From Angustibacter sp. Root456 (lineage in GTDB: Bacteria > Actinomycetota > Actinomycetes > Actinomycetales > Angustibacteraceae), in contig NZ_LMER01000018.1 in assembly GCF_001426435.1 (NCBI RefSeq), positions 189 through 64,188 of the forward strand: DNA of 64,000 nt, in the 5' to 3' direction. Below the pieces are notes generated by a model. The model had not been told where the DNA came from. It worked only from the letters and a program-made list of their open reading frames with translations, and did no database searches. Position numbers and translations under genes: made by a program. Positions 1-19,637 of the stretch are shown here, one piece after another (the first letter of the stretch is position 1; every line of letters begins with the position of its first letter).

Positions 1-315
1 TGCCGTTCTCGTTCTACTGCCCGTCCGCGTCGAGGTCCTCGGGCCGAGGCGCGAGGCCTGCGGTGAGGTCCTTCAGTGGGGACCGGGGTCACCTACTCTA
101 GCAGGCTCTAGGAGCCGGTCTGACCAGCGCCCTCAGGACGCCGGCGACCCCCGAGCAAGACACTCGGCGCCATCAGCAGGAAGTCAGCCTGCGGGACCGG
201 CCACCTCACGGTGTCCGTGCCTCCCAACCGGGCTGACGTCGAGAAGATTACGGGCGCCGTCTCGGCCGAGTCAAATCCGCCGCGCCGGCCGCGGGGAACC
301 CAGCTGCCCCATGCC
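1..315. other. Intergenic region left of tyrS: leader of an off-window unit
   Basis: No protein gene is convincing here. Read on the minus strand, the stretch begins just after the tyrS stop, carries a strong promoter (245-274) and then about 240 nt of apparently untranslated, hairpin-rich leader running off the left edge. A small hairpin with CCGAG/CTCGG arms lies near 152-168. A second TAGAGT hexamer at 95-100 could be another -10 element but has no good -35. The pattern suits the leader of a 16S-23S-5S operon, which follows tyrS in a number of actinomycetes; the rRNA itself is not in the window, so this is inference. Confidence 0.5.
245..274 (-). promoter_or_regulatory. Strong sigma70-like promoter reading out of the left edge
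   Basis: The minus strand reads TTGACT (269-274), an 18-base spacer, then TAATCT (245-250). Both hexamers are close to the housekeeping consensus, much closer than other promoters in this window. It fires away from tyrS into a region without a reading frame, which fits a stable-RNA (rRNA) promoter. The transcribed product lies outside the window. Confidence 0.7.
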
Positions 316-1578
316 TCAGGAGGCCACGACCGCTGCGGCCAGGGACTTCTTGCCCCGCCGCAGGACGGCGAAGCGACCGTGCAGCAGGTCGTCCGCCGTC
401 AGCACGGCGTCGGGGTCCGTCACCTTGACGTTGTTGACGTACGCCCCGCCCTCGTCGATCGTGCGGCGCGCCGCCGAACGGCTGGCCGACAGGCCGGCGT
501 CCACGAACGCGTCCACCACCGAGCTGCCCGCCTTCACCGAGGCCTGTGGCAGCTCCGCGGTCGCGTCCGCGAGGGTCCGCTCGTCGAGCTCGTCGAGCGC
601 ACCTCGCCCGAAGAGCGCGCGACTGGCCGCCTCGACGGCCGCGGTGGCCTGCGCGCCGTGGACCAGCGTCGTCACGTCGGCCGCCAGGGTGCGCTGGGCC
701 TCCCGTGCGAACGGGCGCTCGGTCACCTCGCGGTCGAGCGCCTCGATCTGCTCGCGGCTGCGGTCGGTGAAGACCTTCAGCAGCGTGACCACCGACGCGT
801 CCTCGACGTTGAGCCAGTACTGGTAGAACGCGTACGGACTGGTCATGTCCGCCGACAGCCAGATCGCGTTGCCCGCGCTCTTACCGAACTTCTCCCCCGA
901 CGAGTCGGTGAGCAGCGGTGTGGTCAGCAGGTGCACCGACGCCCCCTCGACCCGGTGGATCAGGTCGGAGCCGGCCGTGAGGTTGCCCCACTGGTCGTTC
1001 CCGCCGGTCTGCAGGGTGCACCCGTAGTCGCGGAACAGCTGCAGGTAGTCGAGCCCCTGCAGCAGCTGGTAGCTGAACTCGGTGTAGGAGATGCCCTCGT
1101 CGGAGTTGAGCCGCGCGGCGATGGCCTCCTTCTTCACCATCTGGTTGACCCGGAAGTGCTTGCCCACGTCCCGCAGGAAGTCCAGCGCCGACAGCCCCTG
1201 GGTCCAGTCGAGGTTGTTGACGAACACCGCGGGGTTCTCGCCGTCGCTACGCAGGAACGGGCGCACCTGGTCCTGGATGCGGGCCACCCACTGCGCCGTC
1301 TGCTCCTTGGTCTTGAGCACCCGCTCGGCGCTGGGCCGCGGGTCACCGATGAGGCCGGTGGAGCCGCCCACGAGGCAGATGACCCGGTGCCCCGCCCGCT
1401 GCAGGTGACGCAGCACGATCAGCTGCACGAGGTTGCCGAAGTGCAGCGAAGGCGCGGTCGGGTCGAAGCCGCAGTAGGCCGTGAGCGGACCGTCCGCGAG
1501 GGCCTGGCGCAACGCGGCTTCGTCGGTGGTCTGCGCCACCAACCCACGCCACTTCAGCTCGTCGAGGATGTCGACCAC
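316..1578 (-). CDS. tyrS: Tyrosyl-tRNA synthetase
   Basis: Class I aminoacyl-tRNA synthetase that charges tRNA-Tyr in the cytoplasm. The product is 420 aa, close to the usual bacterial length of about 420. The HIGH-type motif appears as HFGN at residues 46-49 and the KMSKS-type loop as KFGKS near residue 230; the final 70 residues form an S4 RNA-binding domain. A GTG start at 1578 is chosen because a GAAGGGA ribosome-binding site lies 5 bases upstream and the protein then begins at the conserved N-terminus (VVDILDEL). Open frame continues upstream but enters the mpg gene. It is 62 bases downstream of mpg and is followed by the putative rRNA promoter. Confidence 0.97.
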   Translation of the reverse strand: MVDILDELKWRGLVAQTTDEAALRQALADGPLTAYCGFDPTAPSLHFGNLVQLIVLRHLQRAGHRVICLVGGSTGLIGDPRPSAERVLKTKEQTAQWVARIQDQVRPFLRSDGENPAVFVNNLDWTQGLSALDFLRDVGKHFRVNQMVKKEAIAARLNSDEGISYTEFSYQLLQGLDYLQLFRDYGCTLQTGGNDQWGNLTAGSDLIHRVEGASVHLLTTPLLTDSSGEKFGKSAGNAIWLSADMTSPYAFYQYWLNVEDASVVTLLKVFTDRSREQIEALDREVTERPFAREAQRTLAADVTTLVHGAQATAAVEAASRALFGRGALDELDERTLADATAELPQASVKAGSSVVDAFVDAGLSASRSAARRTIDEGGAYVNNVKVTDPDAVLTADDLLHGRFAVLRRGKKSLAAAVVAS

Positions 1579-1640
1579 GATCGTCCCTTCGTCCGTGCCG
1601 GAGCCCGCGCCCCGCCGTCTGCTGCCGCCAGCCTGCCTGA

Positions 1641-2336
1641 TCAGCCCGCGCTGCGGCGAACCGGTTCCTGGCGCCCATCGCCGCGCACCACGCCCGGCCG
1701 GTACGCCGACACGCTGGGCTCGCCGTCGAGCCAGAACCGCCAGGGGTAGCGCTCGCCGTCCCCTCCGGCGCCGCTGACGCCGACCCGCGGGCCCGTCCGG
1801 ACGGCGCTCCCCGGCGTCGCGGGGACCACCAGCCGCACCGGGGACGCCGACCGCGCACCCCCCAGGGCCACGCCGTCGAGCGAGCCGTCGAGTCCCAACG
1901 CGGAGGCGAGGCGGGCCGGGCCGCGGGCCAGGTCGCGGTCGGTCCGCGCCGCCGGACGGCGGGCGCGGGCCAGGTCGTGGCCGCCCACCACCTCGCCGGC
2001 GCGCAGCAGGACGGCGGACGCCGCGCCCTCCGGCGCGCACACCACGTTCACGCACCAGTGCATGCCGTACGAGAAGTACACGTAGAGGTGCCCGGGCGGC
2101 CCGAACATGACCTGCGTGCGGGGCGTGCGCCCGTTGCGCGCGTGCGACCCCGGGTCCCCCGGCCCGGCGTAGGCCTCGACCTCGGTGAGCCGGACGGCCA
2201 CCACTCCGGCGTCGGTGCGGTGCTCGAGGACAGCGCCGAGCAACCGCGGCGCGACGTCGAGCACCGGGCCGCTCAGCAGCCGCGCGAGCGAGCGCGGCGG
2301 CGCGCCGGCGCCGGGCGGCAGGTCGAGGTCGGCCAC
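1641..2336 (-). CDS. 3-methyladenine DNA glycosylase (AAG/Mpg family)
   Basis: Base-excision repair glycosylase that removes alkylated purines such as 3-methyladenine and hypoxanthine. The 231-aa product matches the AAG fold: the TEVEAY segment holds the presumed catalytic glutamate, followed by the family blocks GDPGSHARNG, RTQVMFGPPGHLYVYFSYG and MHWCVNVVC, and a C-terminal RVGVSGAG block. The GTG start at 2336 is the likely one because the minus strand has TACGAT ending 6 bases before it, the arrangement of a leaderless transcript; no Shine-Dalgarno sequence is visible. It is divergent from the DUF3099 gene and reads toward tyrS. Confidence 0.93.
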   Translation of the reverse strand: MADLDLPPGAGAPPRSLARLLSGPVLDVAPRLLGAVLEHRTDAGVVAVRLTEVEAYAGPGDPGSHARNGRTPRTQVMFGPPGHLYVYFSYGMHWCVNVVCAPEGAASAVLLRAGEVVGGHDLARARRPAARTDRDLARGPARLASALGLDGSLDGVALGGARSASPVRLVVPATPGSAVRTGPRVGVSGAGGDGERYPWRFWLDGEPSVSAYRPGVVRGDGRQEPVRRSAG

Positions 2337-2348
2337 CTGCGGATCGTA
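2337..2348 (-). promoter_or_regulatory. Leaderless -10 element of the AAG glycosylase gene
   Basis: TACGAT at 2343-2348 (minus strand) is followed by six bases and then the GTG start. Transcription would begin at the first base of the start codon. No clear -35 is seen. Confidence 0.5.
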
Positions 2349-2411
2349 CGGGCGCCGCCGGGCTGCGGCCCGCTCGGGCGGCCGGCGCCGCGCGCGGGCA
2401 CACTCGGTGCC

Positions 2412-8306
<5,895 letters not shown>

Positions 8307-8310
<4 letters not shown>

Positions 8311-9211
8311 GGCGTCACCATCGTTCCCGTGCCTTCGCTGGTCACCATCTCGAGCAGCAGCGCGTGCGGCAGGCGGCCGTCGACCACCGTGGCGCGGGTG
8401 ACGCCGCCGCGAACGGCGCGCAGGCAGGCGGCCATCTTGGGGGCCATGCCGGAGTCGATCTGCGGCAGCACCTCCTCGAGCTCGTCGGCCGCGATCTGCT
8501 GCACGAGCGACGACCGGTCGGGCCAGTCGCTGTAGAGGCCCTCGACGTCGGTGAGCACCACGAGCTTGACCGCGCCCAGCGCGACGGCGAGCGCCGCGGC
8601 GGCGGTGTCGGCGTTGACGTTCAGCACCTGGCCACCGCGTTCGGGCGCGATGGACGACACGACGGGGATGCGTCCGGCGCCGACGAGGTCGAGCACCGCC
8701 GCCGGGTCGACCTCGACGACGTCGCCCACGAGTCCGATGTCGACCGGTGCGCCGTCGACGACGGGCCGGTGGCGCTCGGCCCGGAGGAGTCCGGCGTCCT
8801 CGCCCGAGAGCCCGACTGCGTGCGGGCCGTGCTCGTTGATGAGACCCACGAGCTCGCGACCGACCTGGCCGACGAGCACCATGCGCACCACGTCGACCGT
8901 CTCCTCGGTGGTGACGCGCAGGCCGGCGCGGAACTGCGACTCGATGCCGAGGCGGGCCAGCATGGCCGTGACCTGCGGGCCACCGCCGTGCACGACGACG
9001 GGGCGGATGCCGACGTGGCGCAGGAAGACCATGTCCTCGGCGAAGGCGCGCTTGAGGTGCTCGTCGGTCATGGCGTGCCCGCCGTACTTGATCACCACGA
9101 CCTGGCCGTGGAACTGCTTGAGCCACGGCAGGGCGTCGATGAGGACGCCGGCGCGGGTGGCGTCCCAGGCCGGGTCGTCGGCGCGCATCGGTCGCGAGGT
9201 GCCCCAGCGGC

Positions 9212-9215
<4 letters not shown>
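8307..9215 (-). CDS. argB: N-acetylglutamate kinase
   Basis: Phosphorylates N-acetylglutamate, usually the arginine-inhibited step in bacteria that use the cyclic pathway. The 302-aa product is an amino-acid kinase fold with [10 protein letters not shown] (ATP loop) near residue 39, VVVHGGGPQ, and [14 protein letters not shown] near the nucleotide site. An N-terminal extension of about 30 residues is in the place where arginine-sensitive NAGKs carry their extra helix. ATG start overlaps the argJ stop (ATGA). Confidence 0.97.
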
Positions 9216-15138
<5,923 letters not shown>

Positions 15139-15242
15139 CTACTTCCGTGACGAGCGTGACGGCACCGCCGGCGACGGGGCCGGCGCACCAGGTGGCCATC
15201 GTCCCAGGCCGCGGTGAGGCGACGCTGAGGGGGCGCCCGCGC

Positions 15243-16340
15243 TCAGGCCACGTGGTCCGGGGCCGACGCGGGCAGGGTAAATCGGAACTGCGCACCACCC
15301 GACGCCGCGCGACCGACCGTGATCCGCCCGCCGTGCGCCTCGACCAGACCGCGCACGAGGTAGAGCCCCAGCCCCGTCCCACCGCGGCGGCGGCCGTGCC
15401 AGAACCGGGTGAACACCCGCTGCAGGTCGGCCTCGTCGATGCCCTCACCCTCGTCGCTCACGCTGACGACCAGCACGGGCTCGGCCGCCGCGCCGGGAGT
15501 CAGCACCTCGGAGCCGGACATGAGGTCCAGCGTGACGGTGCCGTCGCCGTGGCGCACGGCGTTTTCGAGCAGGTTGGCGAGCACCTGCTCGATCCGGTCG
15601 GGGTCGGCCCACACCTCGGGCAGCTCGGTGTCGGCGTTGACCACGAACTGCCGGGCGTCGGTGCCGCTGGCCACCATGCGGTCGACGTAGCGACGGGCGG
15701 CCGACTCGACGTCGACGGGCTGGCGCCGCACCTCCAGCCGTCCGGCGTCGATGCGCGAGATGTCGAGCAGCTCGGTGATGAGCCGGGTGACGCGGTCGGC
15801 GTCGTGCTCGATCGTCTCGAGCATGAAGCGTTTCTGGTCGTCGGTGAACCGGTCCCAGCGGCGCAGCAGCGTCGCGGTGAACCCCTTGACCGACGTCAGC
15901 GGCGAGCGCAGCTCGTGCGCCACGGTCGAGATGAGGGCGCCGTCCTCCTCGTGGGTGCGGCGCCGGCTGATGGCGTCGCGCACGGACAGCACCACGCGGT
16001 CGACCGGCGCCAGGTGCCCGGGCCGGTGGTAGGTGGCGGTGACGAACAGCTCGATCGGCTGCTCCTTGCCGGGCAGCAGCAGCAGCCGCTCGCGGTGGCC
16101 GGTGCGGGTGGCCAGGCCGTTCCAGGGGTCGGTGCACGTCCACCAGCGCCGGCCCTGGGTGTCCTGCAGCGGCAGGACCTCGCGCACGTCGCGGCCGAGC
16201 AGGTCGTCGCGCTGGCGCTGCAGGATCCGCACGGCGGCGGAGTTGAGCTGGACGACCCGGGCCGCGCCGTCAGCCACGAGCACGCCGTCGGGCAGGTGCT
16301 CGATCCCCACCGGTGAGGTGTCAGGCTCCGGGGACATCAC
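15243..16340 (-). CDS. Soluble PAS-domain sensor histidine kinase
   Basis: The 365-aa product has a PAS-like sensor (about residues 12-125), a HisKA dimerisation domain with the phosphoacceptor His142 in TVAHELRSPLTS, and an HATPase_c domain with N box (NLLENAVRHGDG), G1 (DEGEGI) and G2 (GTGLGLYLVRG). No transmembrane segment is present, so it should sense a cytoplasmic signal. No response regulator is adjacent. It lies between the trmH-like gene and pheS. The start is either GTG 16340, overlapping the stop of a 12-codon upstream ORF (GTGA), or the ATG directly after it. Function and partner are unknown. Confidence 0.9.
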   Translation of the reverse strand: MMSPEPDTSPVGIEHLPDGVLVADGAARVVQLNSAAVRILQRQRDDLLGRDVREVLPLQDTQGRRWWTCTDPWNGLATRTGHRERLLLLPGKEQPIELFVTATYHRPGHLAPVDRVVLSVRDAISRRRTHEEDGALISTVAHELRSPLTSVKGFTATLLRRWDRFTDDQKRFMLETIEHDADRVTRLITELLDISRIDAGRLEVRRQPVDVESAARRYVDRMVASGTDARQFVVNADTELPEVWADPDRIEQVLANLLENAVRHGDGTVTLDLMSGSEVLTPGAAAEPVLVVSVSDEGEGIDEADLQRVFTRFWHGRRRGGTGLGLYLVRGLVEAHGGRITVGRAASGGAQFRFTLPASAPDHVA

Positions 16341-16375
16341 GCATCGCCTGCGGGTGCGAGCTGGTCCGCGAGCAT
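16337..16375 (-). CDS. 12-codon leaderless upstream ORF before the histidine kinase
   Basis: The minus strand reads TACAGT (16382-16387), six bases, then ATG (16373-16375), followed by 12 codons encoding MLADQLAPAGDA and a TGA that overlaps the kinase start codon (GTGATG). The spacing fits a leaderless transcript starting at the A of this ATG. The overlap would force ribosomes that finish the uORF to restart on the kinase. The peptide has no recognisable regulatory codon run. It could be chance, but promoter spacing and stop-start overlap agree. Confidence 0.45.
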   Translation of the reverse strand: MLADQLAPAGDA

Positions 16376-16381
16376 GAAGCG

Positions 16382-16387
16382 ACTGTA
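16382..16387 (-). promoter_or_regulatory. -10 element (TACAGT) of the kinase uORF
   Basis: TACAGT ends six bases before the uORF ATG. If used, the kinase-pheS-pheT part of the operon has its own promoter in addition to readthrough from infC. No good -35 is seen. Confidence 0.4.
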
Positions 16388-16418
16388 GTCAATCCGGCGG
16401 ACAGGGGAAGATCCGCGC

Positions 16419-17438
16419 TCACGAGTCGGTCTCGCCGCCGGTCCTGCGGCCCCCCACGCCGTCCGCTGCGCGGGAGGTCGTACGGCGGGACCTCGACAGG
16501 GCGCGGGACGAGGCGTACAGGCACACCGTCGCGGCCATCGCGAGGTTGAGGCTCTCGGCGCGCCCACGCAGCGGGACGCGCACGACGGCGTCGGCGAGGG
16601 CGCGGGTCTGCTCGTCCAGGCCCCACGCCTCGTTGCCGAACAACCACGCGGTCGGCCGGCGCAGCAGCGCCTCGGGGTCGTGCTCGGCGTCGTCGAGCAG
16701 GTCGTCGAGGTCGTGGTCGCCGGCACCGTCCGCAGCGAGGACGACGACACCGCGGGCCCGCAGGCCGGCCACGACGTCAGCCAGCGCCGGGCCCTGGCAC
16801 ACCGGCAGGTGGAACAGGCTCCCCGCCGTCGACCGCACGACCTTGGGGTTGTGGACGTCGACGCTGGCCTCGGTGAACACCACGCCGCAGGCTCCGGCAG
16901 CATCCGCCGCGCGCAGCACGGTGCCGGCGTTGCCGGGGTCGCGCCCGTGCACCAGCACGGCGACGAGCGGCAGCGCGCCCGGCGCGTCTGCCGCCTCGAG
17001 CACCGCGTCGGGCACCGCGTCGGGCACCGCGTCGGGCACGAAGTCGAGCACGGCGTCGAGCACGACGTCGAGCGGATGGTCGACGGTGCGGCACACGGCC
17101 AGCAGGCCCTGCGGCGAGACGGTGTCGGTGAGCGCCGCCATCACCGGCTCACTGGCGCCGAGAGGCACGATCGCGGCCTCGCGGGCCGCGGCGACGACGT
17201 CGGGCCAGCGCTCCAGCGCGGCGGACGTGGCGTACAGCTCGTCGACGACGTCACCGGTCTGGGCGTGCGCGGCGACGGCCTCACGGACGGCTTGGGGTCC
17301 CTCGGCGAGGAACCGGCCGCCCCGATCACGACCGACGCGCCTGGCCAGCCGGTGCACGCGCTTGACCCGGTCGGCTCGAGGGTTGTCGAGCCAGACCTCC
17401 ACGCCGTCTCGTGTCGGATCGGCGGGGATGGGGGTCAT
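16419..17438 (-). CDS. TrmH/SpoU-family RNA 2'-O-methyltransferase
   Basis: SAM-dependent ribose methyltransferase of rRNA or tRNA. The 339-aa product has an N-terminal substrate-binding domain (VKRVHRLARRVGRDRGGRFLAEG, about residues 23-45) and a C-terminal SPOUT knot with the three motifs NAGTVLRAADAAG, FGNEAWGL and SLNLAMAATVCLY. Between them, about residues 120-147, is an odd VPDA/VLDA repeat encoded by 12-base tandem units around 17000-17074. Members next to infC-rpmI-rplT in actinomycetes are usually called 23S rRNA methyltransferases, but the target base cannot be read from sequence. Confidence 0.92.
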   Translation of the reverse strand: MTPIPADPTRDGVEVWLDNPRADRVKRVHRLARRVGRDRGGRFLAEGPQAVREAVAAHAQTGDVVDELYATSAALERWPDVVAAAREAAIVPLGASEPVMAALTDTVSPQGLLAVCRTVDHPLDVVLDAVLDFVPDAVPDAVPDAVLEAADAPGALPLVAVLVHGRDPGNAGTVLRAADAAGACGVVFTEASVDVHNPKVVRSTAGSLFHLPVCQGPALADVVAGLRARGVVVLAADGAGDHDLDDLLDDAEHDPEALLRRPTAWLFGNEAWGLDEQTRALADAVVRVPLRGRAESLNLAMAATVCLYASSRALSRSRRTTSRAADGVGGRRTGGETDS

Positions 17439-17490
17439 CGGCGGTGCGGGCTGACGCAGGCGCGTCGGTGGGGTGCTGCTGAGCCTGGGC

Positions 17491-17877
17491 TCAGGCCGCG
17501 TCGGTGGCGGCGTCGGTGGTGGCCGGGACGTTCGCGCGAGACAGCTCGACGAGCGTGGTGAAGGCCGCGGCGTCGTTCACGGCCAGCTCGGCCAGCATGC
17601 GACGGTCGACCTCGACGCCGGCGGCCTTCAGGCCCTGGATGAACCGGTTGTACGTCATGCCGTTGGCGCGGGCCGCGGCGTTGATGCGCTGGATCCACAG
17701 GCGACGGAAGTCGCCCTTCTTGGCCCGGCGGTCGCGGTAGGCGTAGCCGAGGGAGTGGGTGACCTGCTCCTTGGCCTTGCGGTACAGGCGCGAGCGCTGA
17801 CCGCGGTAGCCGCTCGCCCGCTCGAGGACGACCCGGCGCTTCTTCTGGGCGTTGACCGCCCGCTTCACGCGTGCCAC
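17491..17877 (-). CDS. rplT: 50S ribosomal protein L20
   Basis: Early-assembling large-subunit protein that binds 23S rRNA. The 128-aa product starts with the typical [15 protein letters not shown] tail, followed by [17 protein letters not shown] and [16 protein letters not shown] short alanine/threonine tail extends past the usual 117-119 aa. GTG start at 17877. Standard order infC-rpmI-rplT; in other bacteria L20 represses this operon. Confidence 0.98.
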   Translation of the reverse strand: MARVKRAVNAQKKRRVVLERASGYRGQRSRLYRKAKEQVTHSLGYAYRDRRAKKGDFRRLWIQRINAAARANGMTYNRFIQGLKAAGVEVDRRMLAELAVNDAAAFTTLVELSRANVPATTDAATDAA

Positions 17878-17945
17878 GTGAGTACTCCTTCAGTGATGGC
17901 CGGCGACCGCTCCGTCGAGGAGGGCGCCGAGGGGAACGGGTGGCC

Positions 17946-18140
17946 TCAGCGGCCGAGCAGCTTCTTGATCTTCTTGACGTCCGACTTCGCGACCACGACG
18001 TCGTTGGAGAGGGCGCGGGCCTTCTGCGGCGTCTTCTCGTGGAACTTGTGGACGTGACCGGCCTGCTCGCGCATGACCTTGCCCTTGCCGGTGATCCGGA
18101 AGCGCTTCTTCGCACCACTGTGCGTCTTGTTCTTCGGCAT
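17946..18140 (-). CDS. rpmI: 50S ribosomal protein L35
   Basis: Small basic 64-aa large-subunit protein, with the standard MPKNKTHSGAKKRFR start and a KKIKKLLGR end. ATG at 18140. It lies between infC and rplT in the classical order. Confidence 0.98.
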   Translation of the reverse strand: MPKNKTHSGAKKRFRITGKGKVMREQAGHVHKFHEKTPQKARALSNDVVVAKSDVKKIKKLLGR

Positions 18141-18249
18141 GGCTGCCGTTCTCCTCGTCGTCGTCGACCCGCGGGTGCGGGCGCGTCTCGTCGTACCGGC
18201 CGGTGCGGGCACCGGTCGGGAGCTGGTGGTACCTGGTTCAGACCTGGGC

Positions 18250-18882
18250 TCAGGCCTCGGCGGGTGCCGGGGTCTCGGCGGGGCTCGTGGACGGCTCGGT
18301 GGCGCTGTCGGCAGCGGCTGCGGCGTCGTCCGCCGCGCTGCGCCGGCGGCGCTCCTCGGCCTTGGCGTCGGCCTTCTTCTTCGTGGGGCCGAGCACCATG
18401 ATCATGTTGCGGCCGTCCTGCTTCGGCGCGCTCTCGACGAAACCGAGCTCGGCGACGTCCTCCGCGAGGCGCTGCAGCAGCCGGAAGCCCAGCTCGGGCC
18501 GGGACTGCTCGCGACCACGGAACATGATCGTGACCTTCACCTTGTCACCGGCCTTGAGGAACCGCTCGACGTGGCCCTTCTTGGTGCCGTAGTCGTGCGG
18601 GTCGATCTTCGGCCGGAGCTTGATCTCCTTGATCACGGTGTTGATCTGGTTCTTGCGGGCCTCACGGGCCTTCAGAGCCGCTTCGTACTTGAACTTGCCG
18701 AAGTCCATGAGCTTGCAGACCGGCGGGCGGGCCGTGGGGGCCACCTCGACCAGGTCGAGGTCAGCCTCCTGGGCCAGCCGCAGCGCGTCCTCGACGCGCA
18801 CGATGCCGACCTGCTCGCCGTTGGGTCCGACGAGCCGCACCTCGGGTACCCGGATGCGGTCGTTGATGCGGGGCTCGCTGAT
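18250..18882 (-). CDS. infC: Translation initiation factor IF-3
   Basis: Prevents premature 70S formation and proofreads the start codon. From the GTG at 18840 the protein would lack the invariant N-terminal block; reading upstream in frame gives [19 protein letters not shown], the conserved IF3 N-terminus. It begins at an ATC codon (18880-18882) placed six bases after a perfect AAGGAG (18889-18894), so I take ATC as the start, giving 210 aa. Non-standard starts (AUU in E. coli) are how IF3 autoregulates. The N-domain, [11 protein letters not shown] linker helix and C-domain follow, then an acidic/alanine-rich tail of about 30 residues. Confidence 0.93.
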   Translation of the reverse strand: MSEPRINDRIRVPEVRLVGPNGEQVGIVRVEDALRLAQEADLDLVEVAPTARPPVCKLMDFGKFKYEAALKAREARKNQINTVIKEIKLRPKIDPHDYGTKKGHVERFLKAGDKVKVTIMFRGREQSRPELGFRLLQRLAEDVAELGFVESAPKQDGRNMIMVLGPTKKKADAKAEERRRRSAADDAAAAADSATEPSTSPAETPAPAEA

Positions 18883-18888
18883 GTGCTG

Positions 18889-18894
18889 CTCCTT
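18889..18894 (-). promoter_or_regulatory. Shine-Dalgarno site that fixes the infC ATC start
   Basis: AAGGAG on the minus strand, six bases from ATC. No ATG, GTG or TTG lies at a proper distance from it, and the conserved IF3 N-terminus starts at this codon. Confidence 0.75.
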
Positions 18895-18923
18895 GAGTTC
18901 GGGCGGGACCGCGGAGACGAGAA

Positions 18924-18953
18924 AGGCTCCCGTCGCCGTCGCGAGGGGAGCCT
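18924..18953 (-). terminator. Terminator-like hairpin in the infC leader (attenuator)
   Basis: Arms AGGCTCCC (18946-18953) and GGGAGCCT (18924-18931) form an 8-bp stem followed by TTTCTCGTC on the minus strand, an intrinsic-terminator shape. It sits about 40 bases before the infC start, inside the transcript, so it probably attenuates the infC-rpmI-rplT operon. What controls it (L20, a leader peptide or another signal) is not visible. Confidence 0.6.
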
Positions 18954-19154
18954 CAGGTGGTCCGTCAACCGCGGGGAGCGGGACGCCGGCGAACCGTCGT
19001 ACCGCTGCTCACGGACCGGCCCGAGGGCCGGCCGGACCGAGACCCGGCAGCCGCTAGGCCACTCGGGTGGGAGAGACTCCACTTGCGCACCAGACCTGCT
19101 GGCGACCCGGAGGCCGGCGACGGATCTGGTCGGTCAGTCTGCAAGGGTATCAGC

Positions 19155-19523
19155 ATGGACGAGCACTCCTCTATTCCGTCAGCTCCCGAGCCTGACGCCG
19201 CCGCCGTGCGCGACATCGCCGACGTCCCAGCGATCGAGGTGATCACGACCACCGCGCTGCACCTCATGAGCGCCGCGGCCGTGAAGTGCGGGCTGGGGGC
19301 CGACGAGGAGAGCGCCGCCCACCGCGACCTCGACGAGGCGCGCAAGCTGATCTCGGCGCTGGCGGGCCTGGTCACCGCCGCCGCGCCCGAGGTGGGCAAC
19401 CAGCACGCGCGGCTGCTGCGTGACGGGCTGCGCCAGGTGCAGCTGGCGTTCCGCGAGGCCTCCCCCGTGCCCGACCCGCCCGGCCAGGGCCCGGGCGAGA
19501 AGCTCACCGGCCCCGTCTCCTGA
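19155..19523 (+). CDS. DUF1844 family protein
   Basis: A 122-aa acidic protein with the DUF1844 core: AIEVITTTALHLMSAAAVKCGL (about residues 24-45) and a second helix pair DLDEARKLISALAGLV to LLRDGLRQVQLAFREA. Family members occur almost always beside infC in actinomycetes, but no function is established. ATG at 19155, preceded by AAGG eight bases upstream. It is divergent from infC and convergent with the macrodomain gene. Confidence 0.85.
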   Translation: MDEHSSIPSAPEPDAAAVRDIADVPAIEVITTTALHLMSAAAVKCGLGADEESAAHRDLDEARKLISALAGLVTAAAPEVGNQHARLLRDGLRQVQLAFREASPVPDPPGQGPGEKLTGPVS

Positions 19524-19567
19524 CCGTTGCCCCGCTCTCCCGTTGATCACGTTCAGTGGGTGACACT

Positions 19568-19601
19568 CCGCTTGCTGAGGGGTGCACCCCTCAGCAAGCG
19601 G
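19568..19601. terminator. Perfect palindrome between convergent genes
   Basis: A 34-base perfect inverted repeat (arms CCGCTTGCTGAGGGGTG and its complement, no loop) lies between the stops of DUF1844 (plus) and the macrodomain gene (minus). It works equally in both directions, the expected form of a shared terminator. Confidence 0.8.
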
Positions 19602-19637
19602 GAGCAACCCTCGACCAGCGAGCGATGGCGGCCCGGC

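Larger units (their letters stand above)
18883..19154. other. infC leader / divergent intergenic region
   Basis: About 270 bases separate infC from the divergent DUF1844 gene. They hold the infC Shine-Dalgarno site, the attenuator-like hairpin and a GGCCGGCC-rich stem near 19020-19035. A TTGACG at about 18961-18966 has no matching -10. I could not place the infC start point. Confidence 0.5.

Noticed and set aside
95-100. TAGAGT as a second rRNA promoter
   Set aside because: No acceptable -35 at 16-19 bases; kept only as a remark.
18838-18840. GTG as the infC start
   Set aside because: It would remove the conserved [11 protein letters not shown]-terminus and has no Shine-Dalgarno site; the upstream ATC has both.
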